Shown piece by piece: positions 1-7,047 of a stretch of 10,699 nt of DNA (positions are counted from its first letter, which is position 1; every line of letters starts with the position of its first letter). The stretch covers positions 1-10,699 of the forward strand of contig JAUVKO010000049.1 of assembly GCA_030596225.1 (NCBI GenBank), read 5' to 3'. The stretch is from Fidelibacterota bacterium (GTDB taxonomy: Bacteria > Fidelibacterota > UBA8477 > JABMPR01). Made by a program: the position numbers and the translations under genes. Below the pieces are notes generated by a model. It did not search any database. It was not told the DNA's origin and saw only the letters and a list, made by a program, of their open reading frames with translations.

Positions 1-12
1 CATCGCGCCGTA

Positions 13-34
13 GTCCCGACGATACTGTCGGGAC
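13..34. repeat. Perfect 8-bp inverted repeat with a 6-base loop
   Basis: The arms GTCCCGAC (13-20) and GTCGGGAC (27-34) are perfect reverse complements around the loop GATACT. No T-tract follows on either strand, so it is not a textbook intrinsic terminator. It lies just left of a second, longer palindrome (49-70), and the two together look like a REP-type intergenic element. That reading is an inference, because copy number elsewhere in the genome cannot be seen from one window. It could also be a structured 3' end for a gene lying to the left of the window. Confidence 0.6.
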
Positions 35-44
35 GGAGGCGGAT

Positions 45-70
45 AAAAAGCGCGGATTTGAATCCGCGCT
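45..70 (-). terminator. Intrinsic terminator downstream of tRNA-Pro
   Basis: Read on the minus strand, a perfect 10-bp GC-rich stem (AGCGCGGATT paired with AATCCGCGCT, 2-base spacer) is followed directly by a run of T's (bases 49-45). This is the hairpin-plus-U-tract form of a Rho-independent terminator. It starts 14 bases after the tRNA 3' end, so it would end the tRNA transcript and any read-through from the genes upstream. The two-base spacer is short, so in RNA the innermost pairs would open to make the loop. The same palindrome may also belong to a dispersed repeat family. Confidence 0.75.
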
Positions 71-84
71 ACAAAATCTACCAG

Positions 85-158
<74 letters not shown>

Positions 159-178
159 AAATGCCTAAAAAGCGCGAT

Positions 179-207
179 AGTATATCATATCAACTCATTG
201 ATCGCAA
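179..207 (-). promoter_or_regulatory. Candidate sigma70-type promoter of tRNA-Pro
   Basis: On the minus strand there is a -35-like TTGCGA (207-202), a 17-base spacer and a -10-like TATACT (184-179). The predicted start is near base 172, giving a short leader before the mature tRNA 5' end at 158. The bases just after the -10 box are GC-rich (ATCGCGC). That is typical of stable-RNA promoters under stringent control in well-studied bacteria; whether it holds here is inference. The match is good, but promoter consensus in this lineage is not known to me. Confidence 0.6.
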
Positions 208-240
208 AAGGTAAATTGGAATAATAACTCCCCTCTTAAA

Positions 241-735
241 TCAACTAAATATTTTAACACCGGTGGTTGTAATTATCGTTACAATAGTAGCACTCATCAA
301 CAGACCAATGAAAATCGCCAGAAACGACTTTCTGTGTGACAATCCAAATAAAAAAGCTGCAGTGGCGCCTGTCCAGGCTCCAGTAACCGGTAAAGGTATT
401 CCGACAAAGATAACCAAACCAAAAAATTCCCAAGTCTCGATCATTTTTCCTTTACGTCTTGTCCTGGCAAATAACCAATTGAAGAACTTCTCTCCCATTG
501 ACCATTGCATTAGAAATCTTGAAATAGGACCCAACAAAAGAACGATTGGAATTGAAACTATGAAATTTCCGGCAACTGCCCATATGTATGCATCGTACCA
601 CTGCATTTCACCAAATGTGATTCCCCAGGGTAAGGCCACTCGCAATTCGCCAATGGGAGTCATGGCAAGCAGAAAGGTTATCCAGCGTGGATCCTGTATA
701 AATTCTTGAAAAAATTGAATAACAGACTCTAGCAC
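241..735 (-). CDS. Small integral membrane protein, COG2426 / Sm_multidrug_ex family
   Basis: This 164-residue, very hydrophobic protein has about four to five membrane segments (roughly 17-38, 48-72, 104-128 and 137-160). Two family hallmarks are visible: PIGELR at residues 27-32, followed by a conserved-looking A-P-W-G, and IPLPVTGAWTG at 113-123. These match the family named 'small multidrug export protein' (Pfam PF06695). The transport role behind that name is weakly supported, so I would not assign drug export; function is best called unknown. It starts at GTG (735-733): an AGGAG Shine-Dalgarno lies six bases upstream, and the nearby ATG at 737 is in the frame of the preceding gene, where it is followed by TGC and TAG. 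It overlaps the glycosyltransferase by 7 bases, so the two are probably translationally coupled. Confidence 0.85.
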   Translation of the reverse strand: MLESVIQFFQEFIQDPRWITFLLAMTPIGELRVALPWGITFGEMQWYDAYIWAVAGNFIVSIPIVLLLGPISRFLMQWSMGEKFFNWLFARTRRKGKMIETWEFFGLVIFVGIPLPVTGAWTGATAAFLFGLSHRKSFLAIFIGLLMSATIVTIITTTGVKIFS

Positions 736-1418
736 ATGAAACTCCTGAAAAATGTTCTAATGAATCGCAAAGTATCTACTACCAGATTCATATGACTGTC
801 CTCATCACCATAAATCACTGGTATTGGCTGCCAGATTAACTCCAAATGCAGCTTTGCGATATTAAAAAATACAGCTGATTCGAATTGGAACCCATCTTCA
901 ATTGATATCCATAATCGCTTGTCCTTCAGGGGGTAACAGCGATAACCAACTTGACTGTCACGAATTCGTCTGGCAGTTCGCAAAGACAATATCAGGCTGG
1001 TTATGTTATTTGAGAGCTTCCGATGCAGAGGCATTGTAAGATTTACAAGATCACGTTCCCCAACGATGAGAGCGTTCGGACACTTTCGAGTATGCTCTAT
1101 GAAGGTTTCAATAAGCATAGGATCATGTTGTCCATCACCATCAAGTGTCAGGGCATGACTGTATCCCAGTTCTCGAGCGTGCTTAAATCCCGTTTTTAAA
1201 GCAGCACCTTTCCCCCGGTTTATTTCGTGTTTCAGATAAATGGCTTTTTTAAAATGTTTTTCACTTAAACCATCAGTGGACCCATCATCAATAATCAGGA
1301 TCGGATACCTTGCGAACAGATCAATATGATGGATTAGTTTTAAAAGAGAATCCCGGCCATTATAGACCGGGATTATTATAATCGGGTTTACAGCTTCTGA
1401 TGACAAGGTCCTTTTCAC
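729..1418 (-). CDS. Family 2 glycosyltransferase, dolichol-phosphate-mannose-synthase-like
   Basis: This 229-residue soluble GT-A fold enzyme transfers a sugar from a nucleotide donor, probably to a polyprenyl-phosphate or glycan acceptor in envelope synthesis. The donor and acceptor cannot be deduced from sequence. Visible motifs are the N-terminal strand with PVYNGRD (17-23), LIIDDGSTDG (41-50) for nucleotide binding, and DGDGQHDP (93-100), which contains the metal-binding DxD. The later SQVGYRCYP (155-163) is typical of the DPM1-like branch. There is no C-terminal membrane pair, unlike the longer GtrB/ArnC-type enzymes. The start is GTG (1418-1416), overlapping the clpC stop as GTGA; the conserved fold begins by residue 12, so a much later start is unlikely. 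It ends at TAG inside the start region of the next gene. Clp proteases and glycosyltransferases have no known obligatory link. Confidence 0.87.
   Translation of the reverse strand: MKRTLSSEAVNPIIIIPVYNGRDSLLKLIHHIDLFARYPILIIDDGSTDGLSEKHFKKAIYLKHEINRGKGAALKTGFKHARELGYSHALTLDGDGQHDPMLIETFIEHTRKCPNALIVGERDLVNLTMPLHRKLSNNITSLILSLRTARRIRDSQVGYRCYPLKDKRLWISIEDGFQFESAVFFNIAKLHLELIWQPIPVIYGDEDSHMNLVVDTLRFIRTFFRSFMC
742..746 (-). promoter_or_regulatory. Shine-Dalgarno fixing the GTG start at 735
   Basis: AGGAG (746-742 on the minus strand) lies six bases before the GTG at 735-733. It sits inside the last codons of the overlapping glycosyltransferase gene. It supports the GTG as the true start of the COG2426-type protein. 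Confidence 0.75.
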
Positions 1419-3886
1419 TCTCGATTCAGTGACGCCTTTTTAACCGCTGTCTTTTTCTGTATATCACTTTTTACGGTAAATTTTAATGCCTTCCTCATGA
1501 CAGAGACTACAACTGTAGATTTGGCTTTTAGTTCTCCTCTCAAAGTCATTTCAGCAATTTTATCCTCTATCATATCCTGAATGATACGACGCAAAGGACG
1601 AGCACCATACTCACTTTCAATCTCCTGGTCAACTATCAATGCTCGAGCTGCCGGATTCAGTTTTATCTTAATATCTTTCTCATTGGCATAATTGCTGACA
1701 TCGGCGAGAATAAGGTCAACTATCTTTATTAATTCCTTACGAGTCAGAGAGTTAAAAACAAGTGAGTCAGTCAAACGATTAATAAACTCGGGTTTGAAGG
1801 TATTTTTCATTTCTTTCATGATCTTAGAACGCTGTTCATCATTTACAGCCTTCTGATCTTTGCGATTAAACCCGATGCCAGGCTGTGAAAGATTCTTAAG
1901 ACCAAGATTCGAAGTCATGATTAAAATACAGTTCTTAAAATCCACTGTATGACCCAGACTATCGGTTAACTGCCCTTCATCCATGATCTGTAAGAGCATA
2001 TTATATACTTCTGGATGTGCTTTTTCAATTTCATCAAATAGCACAACACTATATGGGTTGCGACGCACTGCTTCTGTGAGCGTACCACCCTCTTCGTACC
2101 CGACATATCCGGGAGGTGCCCCGATCAGTCTACTAAGGTTGAAACGTTCAGAGTATTCTGACATATCAATTTTGACCAATGCCTTTTCATTCTGATAGAT
2201 ATATTTGGCCAGCACTTTGGCCATTTCGGTTTTCCCAACACCGGTTGGTCCCAGGAATAGGAAAGATCCGATTGGTCTTCTGGGATCACGGAAACCACTC
2301 CGGGCTCGCCTGAGTGCCTTGGCCATAGCCTTGATGACATGCTCCTGCCCTATGAGATGCTTAGTAATCTCTGACTCGAGCTTTAAAAGGCGTTCTGCTT
2401 CGCTTTCAGCTACGTTCTGAATGGGAATACTGGTGATAAGTGATACAACTGCAGCAATATCTTCCACTTTGACCACTGGAGGGTCAATCTTCATGGCTGT
2501 ATTCCACTCCTTGTTGGCTTCTACCAATTTCTGAGTAAGCTTACGTTCATCATCCCTCAGAGATGCAGCCAATTCAAATTCCTGATTGCGAACAACATCT
2601 TCCTTACGAATCCTTAGATTATCAAGTTCGGCTTCCAATTTTACAATATTCTTGGGAATATCCACATTTGCAAGATGCACTCTTGCCCCGGATTCATCCA
2701 TGACATCGATAGCTTTATCAGGATGGAACTTATCTTGTATGTATCGGCTGGAGTATGAGACAGACGCTTCAAGTGCTTCGTCACTATACTGAACATTATG
2801 ATGTGCTTCATAACGGTCTTTTAAGCCGTACAAAATCTGCAGGGTTTCCTTTCTTGAAGGCGGTTCAACCATAACCTTCTGAAAACGACGTTCCAGAGCA
2901 CCATCTTTTTCAACATATTTTCGATATTCATCAAGCGTAGTAGCTCCAATACATTGGAGTTCACCTCTAGCCAATGCCGGCTTAAACATATTACTGGCAT
3001 CCATTGAACCACTTGCAGAGCCAGCTCCAACGATAGTATGCAGCTCATCAATAAATAGGATTATGTCATCATTCTTTTCTAGTTCAGTAGTTACAGCCTT
3101 CATTCTCTCTTCAAATTGACCCCGGTATTTTGTTCCTGAAATAAGGGCAGCAAGATCAAGGGAGACGACTCGTTTACTCAGTAGGATACGTGGTACTTTC
3201 TTGCCAATAATGCGCAAAGCCAATCCTTCTGCAATCGCTGTTTTACCAACTCCGGGTTCACCGATCAGGACAGGATTATTCTTTTTACGCCGAGAGAGAA
3301 TTTGGGCCACCCGCTCGATTTCTTTATCGCGACCAATAACAGGGTCAAGCTTCCCGGCACGGGCAGCAGATGTCATATCACGTCCAAAGTGATCTAATGC
3401 AGGAGTTTTACTATGGGGTTTCCCTTTAGCATTATCCGCATCACGCTCACTTGATTCAGGTGAAAACTCCATCTCATCTCTGACAATTTCATAATCGATG
3501 CTGAATTGTGCAAGAATGTCAGCTGCAATTCCCTCCTGCTCCCTTAGTATTGCCAGTAATAGATGTTCTACATCAACGATGTCAGCATTCAGGTCACGTG
3601 CTTCCTGATAGGTGTTTTTCAGGATTCGTTCAGCCCTCTTCGTGAATGGCAAAGTGCCAAGCACCATCGTTCCACCAGAGGTTCGTATATGACTTTCTAT
3701 GTGATTCTTAATTTCGTTAGGCTCGATATTCAGAGACTGCAGTATATCGATAACCTTGTTATCTCCCTGCCTGAAAATACCCAGCAATAAATGTTCAGAT
3801 CCAATATATGCATGGCCCAGTCGAATCGCTTCCTCTTTTGAGAGTTGGATCACTGCTTGTAATTTTTTATGAAAATTTGCTTTCAA
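1415..3886 (-). CDS. clpC: ATP-dependent Clp protease ATP-binding subunit ClpC
   Basis: This is an 823-residue Hsp100/AAA+ unfoldase that threads substrates into ClpP. A tandem Clp N-domain covers about 1-140. AAA-1 has Walker A GEPGVGKT (209-216), pore loop KYRG (253-256), Walker B IILFIDELH (275-283) and an arginine finger in LERRF (331-335). A short coiled-coil middle domain with a UVR-like motif (EFELAASLRDDE, 436-447) identifies ClpC and excludes ClpB, whose middle domain is much longer. AAA-2 has Walker A GPTGVGKT (546-553), GYVG (593-596), VVLFDEIEK (614-622) and sensor-2 GARPLRR (761-767). The tripeptide IGF (671-673) matches the ClpP-docking loop, so it should act with ClpP, which is not encoded here. 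The start is TTG (3886-3884), with AAGGA six bases upstream and an N-terminus that aligns in style with known ClpC proteins. No McsA/McsB adaptor or CtsR repressor gene is nearby. It overlaps the downstream glycosyltransferase by 4 bases. Confidence 0.96.
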   Translation of the reverse strand: MKANFHKKLQAVIQLSKEEAIRLGHAYIGSEHLLLGIFRQGDNKVIDILQSLNIEPNEIKNHIESHIRTSGGTMVLGTLPFTKRAERILKNTYQEARDLNADIVDVEHLLLAILREQEGIAADILAQFSIDYEIVRDEMEFSPESSERDADNAKGKPHSKTPALDHFGRDMTSAARAGKLDPVIGRDKEIERVAQILSRRKKNNPVLIGEPGVGKTAIAEGLALRIIGKKVPRILLSKRVVSLDLAALISGTKYRGQFEERMKAVTTELEKNDDIILFIDELHTIVGAGSASGSMDASNMFKPALARGELQCIGATTLDEYRKYVEKDGALERRFQKVMVEPPSRKETLQILYGLKDRYEAHHNVQYSDEALEASVSYSSRYIQDKFHPDKAIDVMDESGARVHLANVDIPKNIVKLEAELDNLRIRKEDVVRNQEFELAASLRDDERKLTQKLVEANKEWNTAMKIDPPVVKVEDIAAVVSLITSIPIQNVAESEAERLLKLESEITKHLIGQEHVIKAMAKALRRARSGFRDPRRPIGSFLFLGPTGVGKTEMAKVLAKYIYQNEKALVKIDMSEYSERFNLSRLIGAPPGYVGYEEGGTLTEAVRRNPYSVVLFDEIEKAHPEVYNMLLQIMDEGQLTDSLGHTVDFKNCILIMTSNLGLKNLSQPGIGFNRKDQKAVNDEQRSKIMKEMKNTFKPEFINRLTDSLVFNSLTRKELIKIVDLILADVSNYANEKDIKIKLNPAARALIVDQEIESEYGARPLRRIIQDMIEDKIAEMTLRGELKAKSTVVVSVMRKALKFTVKSDIQKKTAVKKASLNRE

Positions 3887-3892
3887 TTTATA

Positions 3893-3897
3893 TCCTT
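3893..3897 (-). promoter_or_regulatory. Shine-Dalgarno for the TTG start of clpC
   Basis: AAGGA (3897-3893 on the minus strand) lies six bases before TTG at 3886-3884. No ATG or GTG lies at a suitable place in this frame, so this site decides the start. Confidence 0.6.
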
Positions 3898-3923
3898 AAT
3901 ATTTTTTCTTTTCAACACGGAGT

Positions 3924-3952
3924 AATATAGGGTGAAATCCCATGAGAATAAA
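3924..3952 (-). promoter_or_regulatory. Weak candidate promoter for clpC
   Basis: In the 86-base gap between lolD and clpC, a -10-like TATATT (3929-3924) has TTTATT (3952-3947) at 17-base spacing, a poor -35 match. It would give a leader of about 30 bases containing the clpC Shine-Dalgarno. A separate clpC promoter is plausible because this gap is much longer than the other junctions in the array, but the -35 element is weak and the alternative is read-through from lolD. Confidence 0.25.
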
Positions 3953-3969
3953 ACAATGTGAAGGGATTT
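3935..3969. repeat. Inverted repeat between lolD and clpC
   Basis: The perfect 7-base arms AAATCCC (3935-3941) and GGGATTT (3963-3969) are separated by 21 bases. The outer arm sits 3 bases past the lolD stop and the inner arm just upstream of the candidate clpC -10 box. It does not match the CIRCE element. It could be a regulator-binding site or a weak RNA hairpin. Seven-base arms with a spacer this long can also arise by chance. Confidence 0.4.
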
Positions 3970-3972
3970 TAT

Positions 3973-4629
3973 TTATCTCAAAGAGAAAACTCTATCGCAT
4001 GCAGCTGATAATGATCGGCTATGGGTTGCGATCAAGAATGACTGGCTATACTCAGTTCGTACTTTTTTGATCAAGTCAATCAGACGTTTCCCATTGTCAG
4101 GGTCTAGATTTCCAGTTGGTTCATCCGCCAGAACGAGTTCCGGACGATTCATCAGAGCTCTCGCTACGGCAACTCTTTGTCTTTCTCCTCCAGACAATTG
4201 AGAAGGCTTATGATTGCGTCTTTCATAAACCCCTACTGCTTCGAGCAGTTCTTTGGCCCGTTCATTTGCCTCATTTTTATTTAGATCAATGATCTTGGCC
4301 GGGATAAGAACATTTTCCATAGCGGTAAACTCTGGCAGTAAATAATGAAACTGGAAGATATACCCGAGGTTCTCTGCCCGAAATTTACTCAATTGATCAT
4401 CATCGAAGTGATGGGGGTGCTTGCCTGAAATGATCAAGTCCCCGGAATCAGCTTCATCCAGAGTTCCAATAATGTTAAGTAAGGTAGTTTTTCCAATACC
4501 TGAAGGTCCGTTAATGGCAACGATCTCTCCTCTTTCCATACTGAAATTTATTTGATGAAGCACCTCCAGACTTTCTCCAACTCCGGAATAGCTCTTATTG
4601 ATATCAATAACCTGAAGAATTGTATCCAT
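3973..4629 (-). CDS. lolD: Lipoprotein-releasing system ATP-binding protein LolD
   Basis: This 218-residue ABC ATPase drives release of outer-membrane lipoproteins from the inner membrane to the carrier LolA. Visible motifs are Walker A GPSGIGKTT (41-49), a Q-loop glutamine at 93 within QFHYLLPEF (a LolD-style sequence), signature LSGGERQ (145-151), Walker B LVLADEP (165-171) with PTGNLD following, and the switch histidine H203. The length is normal for LolD and slightly short at the C-terminus compared with E. coli. It follows the second LolC/E permease by 3 bases, and its Shine-Dalgarno overlaps that gene's stop codon. The paired permeases make LolD much more likely than MacB-type or FtsE, which share this fold. 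Confidence 0.94.
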   Translation of the reverse strand: MDTILQVIDINKSYSGVGESLEVLHQINFSMERGEIVAINGPSGIGKTTLLNIIGTLDEADSGDLIISGKHPHHFDDDQLSKFRAENLGYIFQFHYLLPEFTAMENVLIPAKIIDLNKNEANERAKELLEAVGVYERRNHKPSQLSGGERQRVAVARALMNRPELVLADEPTGNLDPDNGKRLIDLIKKVRTEYSQSFLIATHSRSLSAACDRVFSLR

Positions 4630-4632
4630 AAC

Positions 4633-4638
4633 TCACCT
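4633..4638 (-). promoter_or_regulatory. Shine-Dalgarno of lolD overlapping the upstream stop codon
   Basis: AGGTGA (4638-4633 on the minus strand) contains the TGA stop of the preceding permease (4635-4633). Its AGG core lies six bases before the lolD ATG at 4629. This arrangement favours re-initiation by ribosomes finishing the permease, which would help keep subunit amounts in step. Confidence 0.65.
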
Positions 4639-5832
4639 TTTATAATTAATGGCATCCAGGGGCATCAGTTTTGCCGCCTTTCCGGAAGGATAACGGATCG
4701 AGAGCAAAACAATGGCAAAGGCAACAAAGCCAACAATGAATACTTCATTCCAGAAAATCTCAACCGGCAGCACAGGAATAAGATAAATATCATCAGGCAA
4801 AGTGATCCACCCCCAATGCAGCTGACTCAAAACAAGTAAAGCGCCAATCACCATACCCAGAACCACCCCCAGAAAAGCAACGATAAAGCCCTGGAGATTA
4901 AATATTCGCCTTATATTTGCTCCTCGAGCACCCATGATCCGGAGAATACCGATATCGCCTGTTTTCTCTAAAACCATCATCATCAAAGTGCTGACAATAT
5001 TAAAAACAGCAATCAGTATTATCATATTCAAGCCTAAATAACTGCCCCATTTTTCCATTCGCATTGCATCGAAAAGAGTCTTATGCTGATCATACCACGT
5101 TTTGATCTCAACTCCTGGAAGTGCTTCATTCAATCTGGTTTGGATGGATCTGGCATTATCAAAGTCATCCAATTGAACGTGAATGACCGCTTCGCCGACT
5201 GATTTGAATAGTCTTCGGCCCTCAGCATATCCTATTATTGCCAGACTACGATCATAATCGAAGATATCTGATCTAAAGGTGCCCGTAATGACAAAATGCC
5301 GTTGAGGTATCCTGAAAAGACCCGATTGTGCATCCAATGGGCTTTTCACTACAATCGTATCTCCAATGGTCAAAAAGAACTTATCCGCTATTGAAGCACC
5401 AACAACAATTCCGGGTAATCTCATATCGGTGCTCTTTAAACGGCCCGGCTTATCGTTACTGTTTCCATGATCATATTCAAGGTATTCCCATCTATCCTGA
5501 TCAATGGCACGAATATTCAGTACCATTTTCTCATCGTTAACCTCAAGCAGCGCCTTTCTTTCAGTACTGTGATAGATCGAAATCGCTTCTGGAACTAAAC
5601 TATTAATATTTTCAATTTCAGCATCAGTTGAGATAACAAGATGCGGAATAAAATTAGTAATACGGCGGGTAACTTCACCCTCAAATCCATTCAAAACAGA
5701 CATAGTGACGATAAGTGCAATGACTCCCAAGGCTATACCCAATATGGATATCCCACCTACCCAGCTAACAAATCTATTACTGCGTTTGGCGAAGAAATAG
5801 CGTTTAGCCATATACCAGTTTAGCTGGTTCAT
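4633..5832 (-). CDS. LolC/LolE-type lipoprotein-releasing permease (second copy)
   Basis: This 399-residue inner-membrane subunit of the LolCDE complex extracts mature lipoproteins from the membrane. Architecture: a short cytoplasmic start with AKRYFFAKR (9-17), one membrane helix (about 22-46), a large periplasmic MacB-PCD-like domain (about 47-260), then three helices (about 265-288, 313-336 and 362-380). The coupling region GDIGILRIMGA (292-302) contacts the ATPase, and the tail YPSGKAAKLMPLDAI matches the conserved LolC/E C-terminus. It starts at ATG 5832, overlapping the stop of the first permease as ATGA. The two permeases are clearly diverged paralogues, consistent with a LolC-LolE heterodimer. 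I leave the symbol open because C and E cannot be told apart reliably by eye. Confidence 0.9.
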   Translation of the reverse strand: MNQLNWYMAKRYFFAKRSNRFVSWVGGISILGIALGVIALIVTMSVLNGFEGEVTRRITNFIPHLVISTDAEIENINSLVPEAISIYHSTERKALLEVNDEKMVLNIRAIDQDRWEYLEYDHGNSNDKPGRLKSTDMRLPGIVVGASIADKFFLTIGDTIVVKSPLDAQSGLFRIPQRHFVITGTFRSDIFDYDRSLAIIGYAEGRRLFKSVGEAVIHVQLDDFDNARSIQTRLNEALPGVEIKTWYDQHKTLFDAMRMEKWGSYLGLNMIILIAVFNIVSTLMMMVLEKTGDIGILRIMGARGANIRRIFNLQGFIVAFLGVVLGMVIGALLVLSQLHWGWITLPDDIYLIPVLPVEIFWNEVFIVGFVAFAIVLLSIRYPSGKAAKLMPLDAINYKR

Positions 5833-7031
5833 TCGTTTCTCAATGCTTCTGCTGGTTTCACGCGACTGGCATGCATAGCAGGAATTAATGAGGATAGGAT
5901 TGCCAGTAGAATGACGATTCCGGATATTATAGCCACATCATCAAATGCGATCTCAATAGTCACTTTATCCATAAAATACACATCGCTTGGTAAAGAAATA
6001 ATTCCGAATGTACTTTGGAGCCAGGTCAGTATGATTGAGAGCACAAAACCAAGAGCTGTTCCGATCAACCCGATCATCAAGCCCTCCATAGCAAATATCC
6101 GTCGTATCCGTTTACGGCTGGTGCCCAGAGCTCGCAGTGTACCTATCTCGCTTCGTTTCTCCATGATGATCAAGATCAATGAGCTGGCGATATTCACAAC
6201 TGCGACTACCATGATCAGACTGAATATCACGAAAATGGGGAGTTGTTGAGTTTTCATCCAGTTGAACAGAGTTTGATGACGATCTCTCCATGAAATTGAA
6301 AGATGTGAATAAGGTAATATTTCATCGATTTTGCCCATCACTTCATTTGTGATCGACAGGTCAGATAATAAAATTCCAAAATTATCAGTCACATCTTCTT
6401 TTTGAAAAAGCAAATCCATAGTCTCTAACGAGCAGTACAGATAGCTTTTATCATAATCAACCATGCCTGATTCATAGATAGCTTTGACCTCAGTTCGGGC
6501 AATAGATGGGAAACCCTTTTGATCAACCAAAGATCCAAGGTCATAAATAAGCAGAGGATCTGACAACTCAATTTGTAGCTGTTCCGCTAAGGCCAGTCCG
6601 ATTATGAGTCCGGGTTGATCTGTCTCTCCCCCCCTATAGTTGGAGCTGACAGAATACAGTTGACTTAGAGCTTCTTCAGGCATGACCTCAAGCAAGGCTC
6701 CTTCTGTAATCCCGTTTGCCTTAAGCATAACTTCAGCTTTTCTAATCCTGAATATCTGCTCAACCCCCTTGATCCTGGAGATTTCAGCAATTTTCTGATC
6801 ACTTAAATTGAACCCGGATTCAAAGAGTTTCTCGATACGGATATGCGTATCAAAACCAATGATTTTGCTTGTTACAACAGATTCAAATCCACGCATGATC
6901 CCTAATGATAAAACCAGAGCAGTCACTCCCAGAGCCATACCAATCATGGTAGTCCTGGAAATGAATGCTATGAATGGAATCCGGTGTTTACCGAAAAGAT
7001 AACGTGTTGCTAAATAGACAGTGTAAGACAC
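5829..7031 (-). CDS. LolC/LolE-type lipoprotein-releasing permease (first copy)
   Basis: This 400-residue inner-membrane protein has the same plan as its downstream neighbour: N-terminal LATRYLFGKHR (7-17), a first helix (about 20-46) ending at GIMRGFE, a periplasmic domain (about 47-260), and three C-terminal helices (about 264-291, 312-338 and 366-386). The coupling region SEIGTLRALG (294-303) and the tail PAMHASRVKPAEALRNE are standard for FtsX-like permeases of the LolC/E group. The start is GTG (7031-7029), 16 bases after the lysS stop. No good Shine-Dalgarno is visible there; a small hairpin (arms CAGGA/TCCTG, 7042-7055) spans the lysS stop. The next in-frame Met is well inside the first helix, so GTG is the best choice. 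With the second permease and LolD it should form the complete transporter. Confidence 0.9.
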   Translation of the reverse strand: MSYTVYLATRYLFGKHRIPFIAFISRTTMIGMALGVTALVLSLGIMRGFESVVTSKIIGFDTHIRIEKLFESGFNLSDQKIAEISRIKGVEQIFRIRKAEVMLKANGITEGALLEVMPEEALSQLYSVSSNYRGGETDQPGLIIGLALAEQLQIELSDPLLIYDLGSLVDQKGFPSIARTEVKAIYESGMVDYDKSYLYCSLETMDLLFQKEDVTDNFGILLSDLSITNEVMGKIDEILPYSHLSISWRDRHQTLFNWMKTQQLPIFVIFSLIMVVAVVNIASSLILIIMEKRSEIGTLRALGTSRKRIRRIFAMEGLMIGLIGTALGFVLSIILTWLQSTFGIISLPSDVYFMDKVTIEIAFDDVAIISGIVILLAILSSLIPAMHASRVKPAEALRNE

Positions 7032-7047
7032 TTGTCAGGGTCAGGAC

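Noticed and set aside
263..709. A 148-residue plus-strand open frame opposite the COG2426-type gene
   Set aside because: It has no recognisable motif and low-complexity composition, and it lies wholly antisense to a well-supported membrane protein with family motifs.
2125..2340. Short alternate-frame frames within clpC (for example 2125-2340 and 2821-3051)
   Set aside because: They are shadows of the conserved AAA domains in clpC, with no start signals or plausible products.
3887..3972. Intrinsic terminator between lolD and clpC
   Set aside because: The inverted repeat here has a 21-base loop and no T-tract directly after the second arm on the minus strand, so it does not qualify.
4552..4839. 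Plus-strand 95-residue frame spanning the lolD start and the permease end
   Set aside because: It crosses two strongly supported genes on the other strand and shows no domain or ribosome-binding signal.
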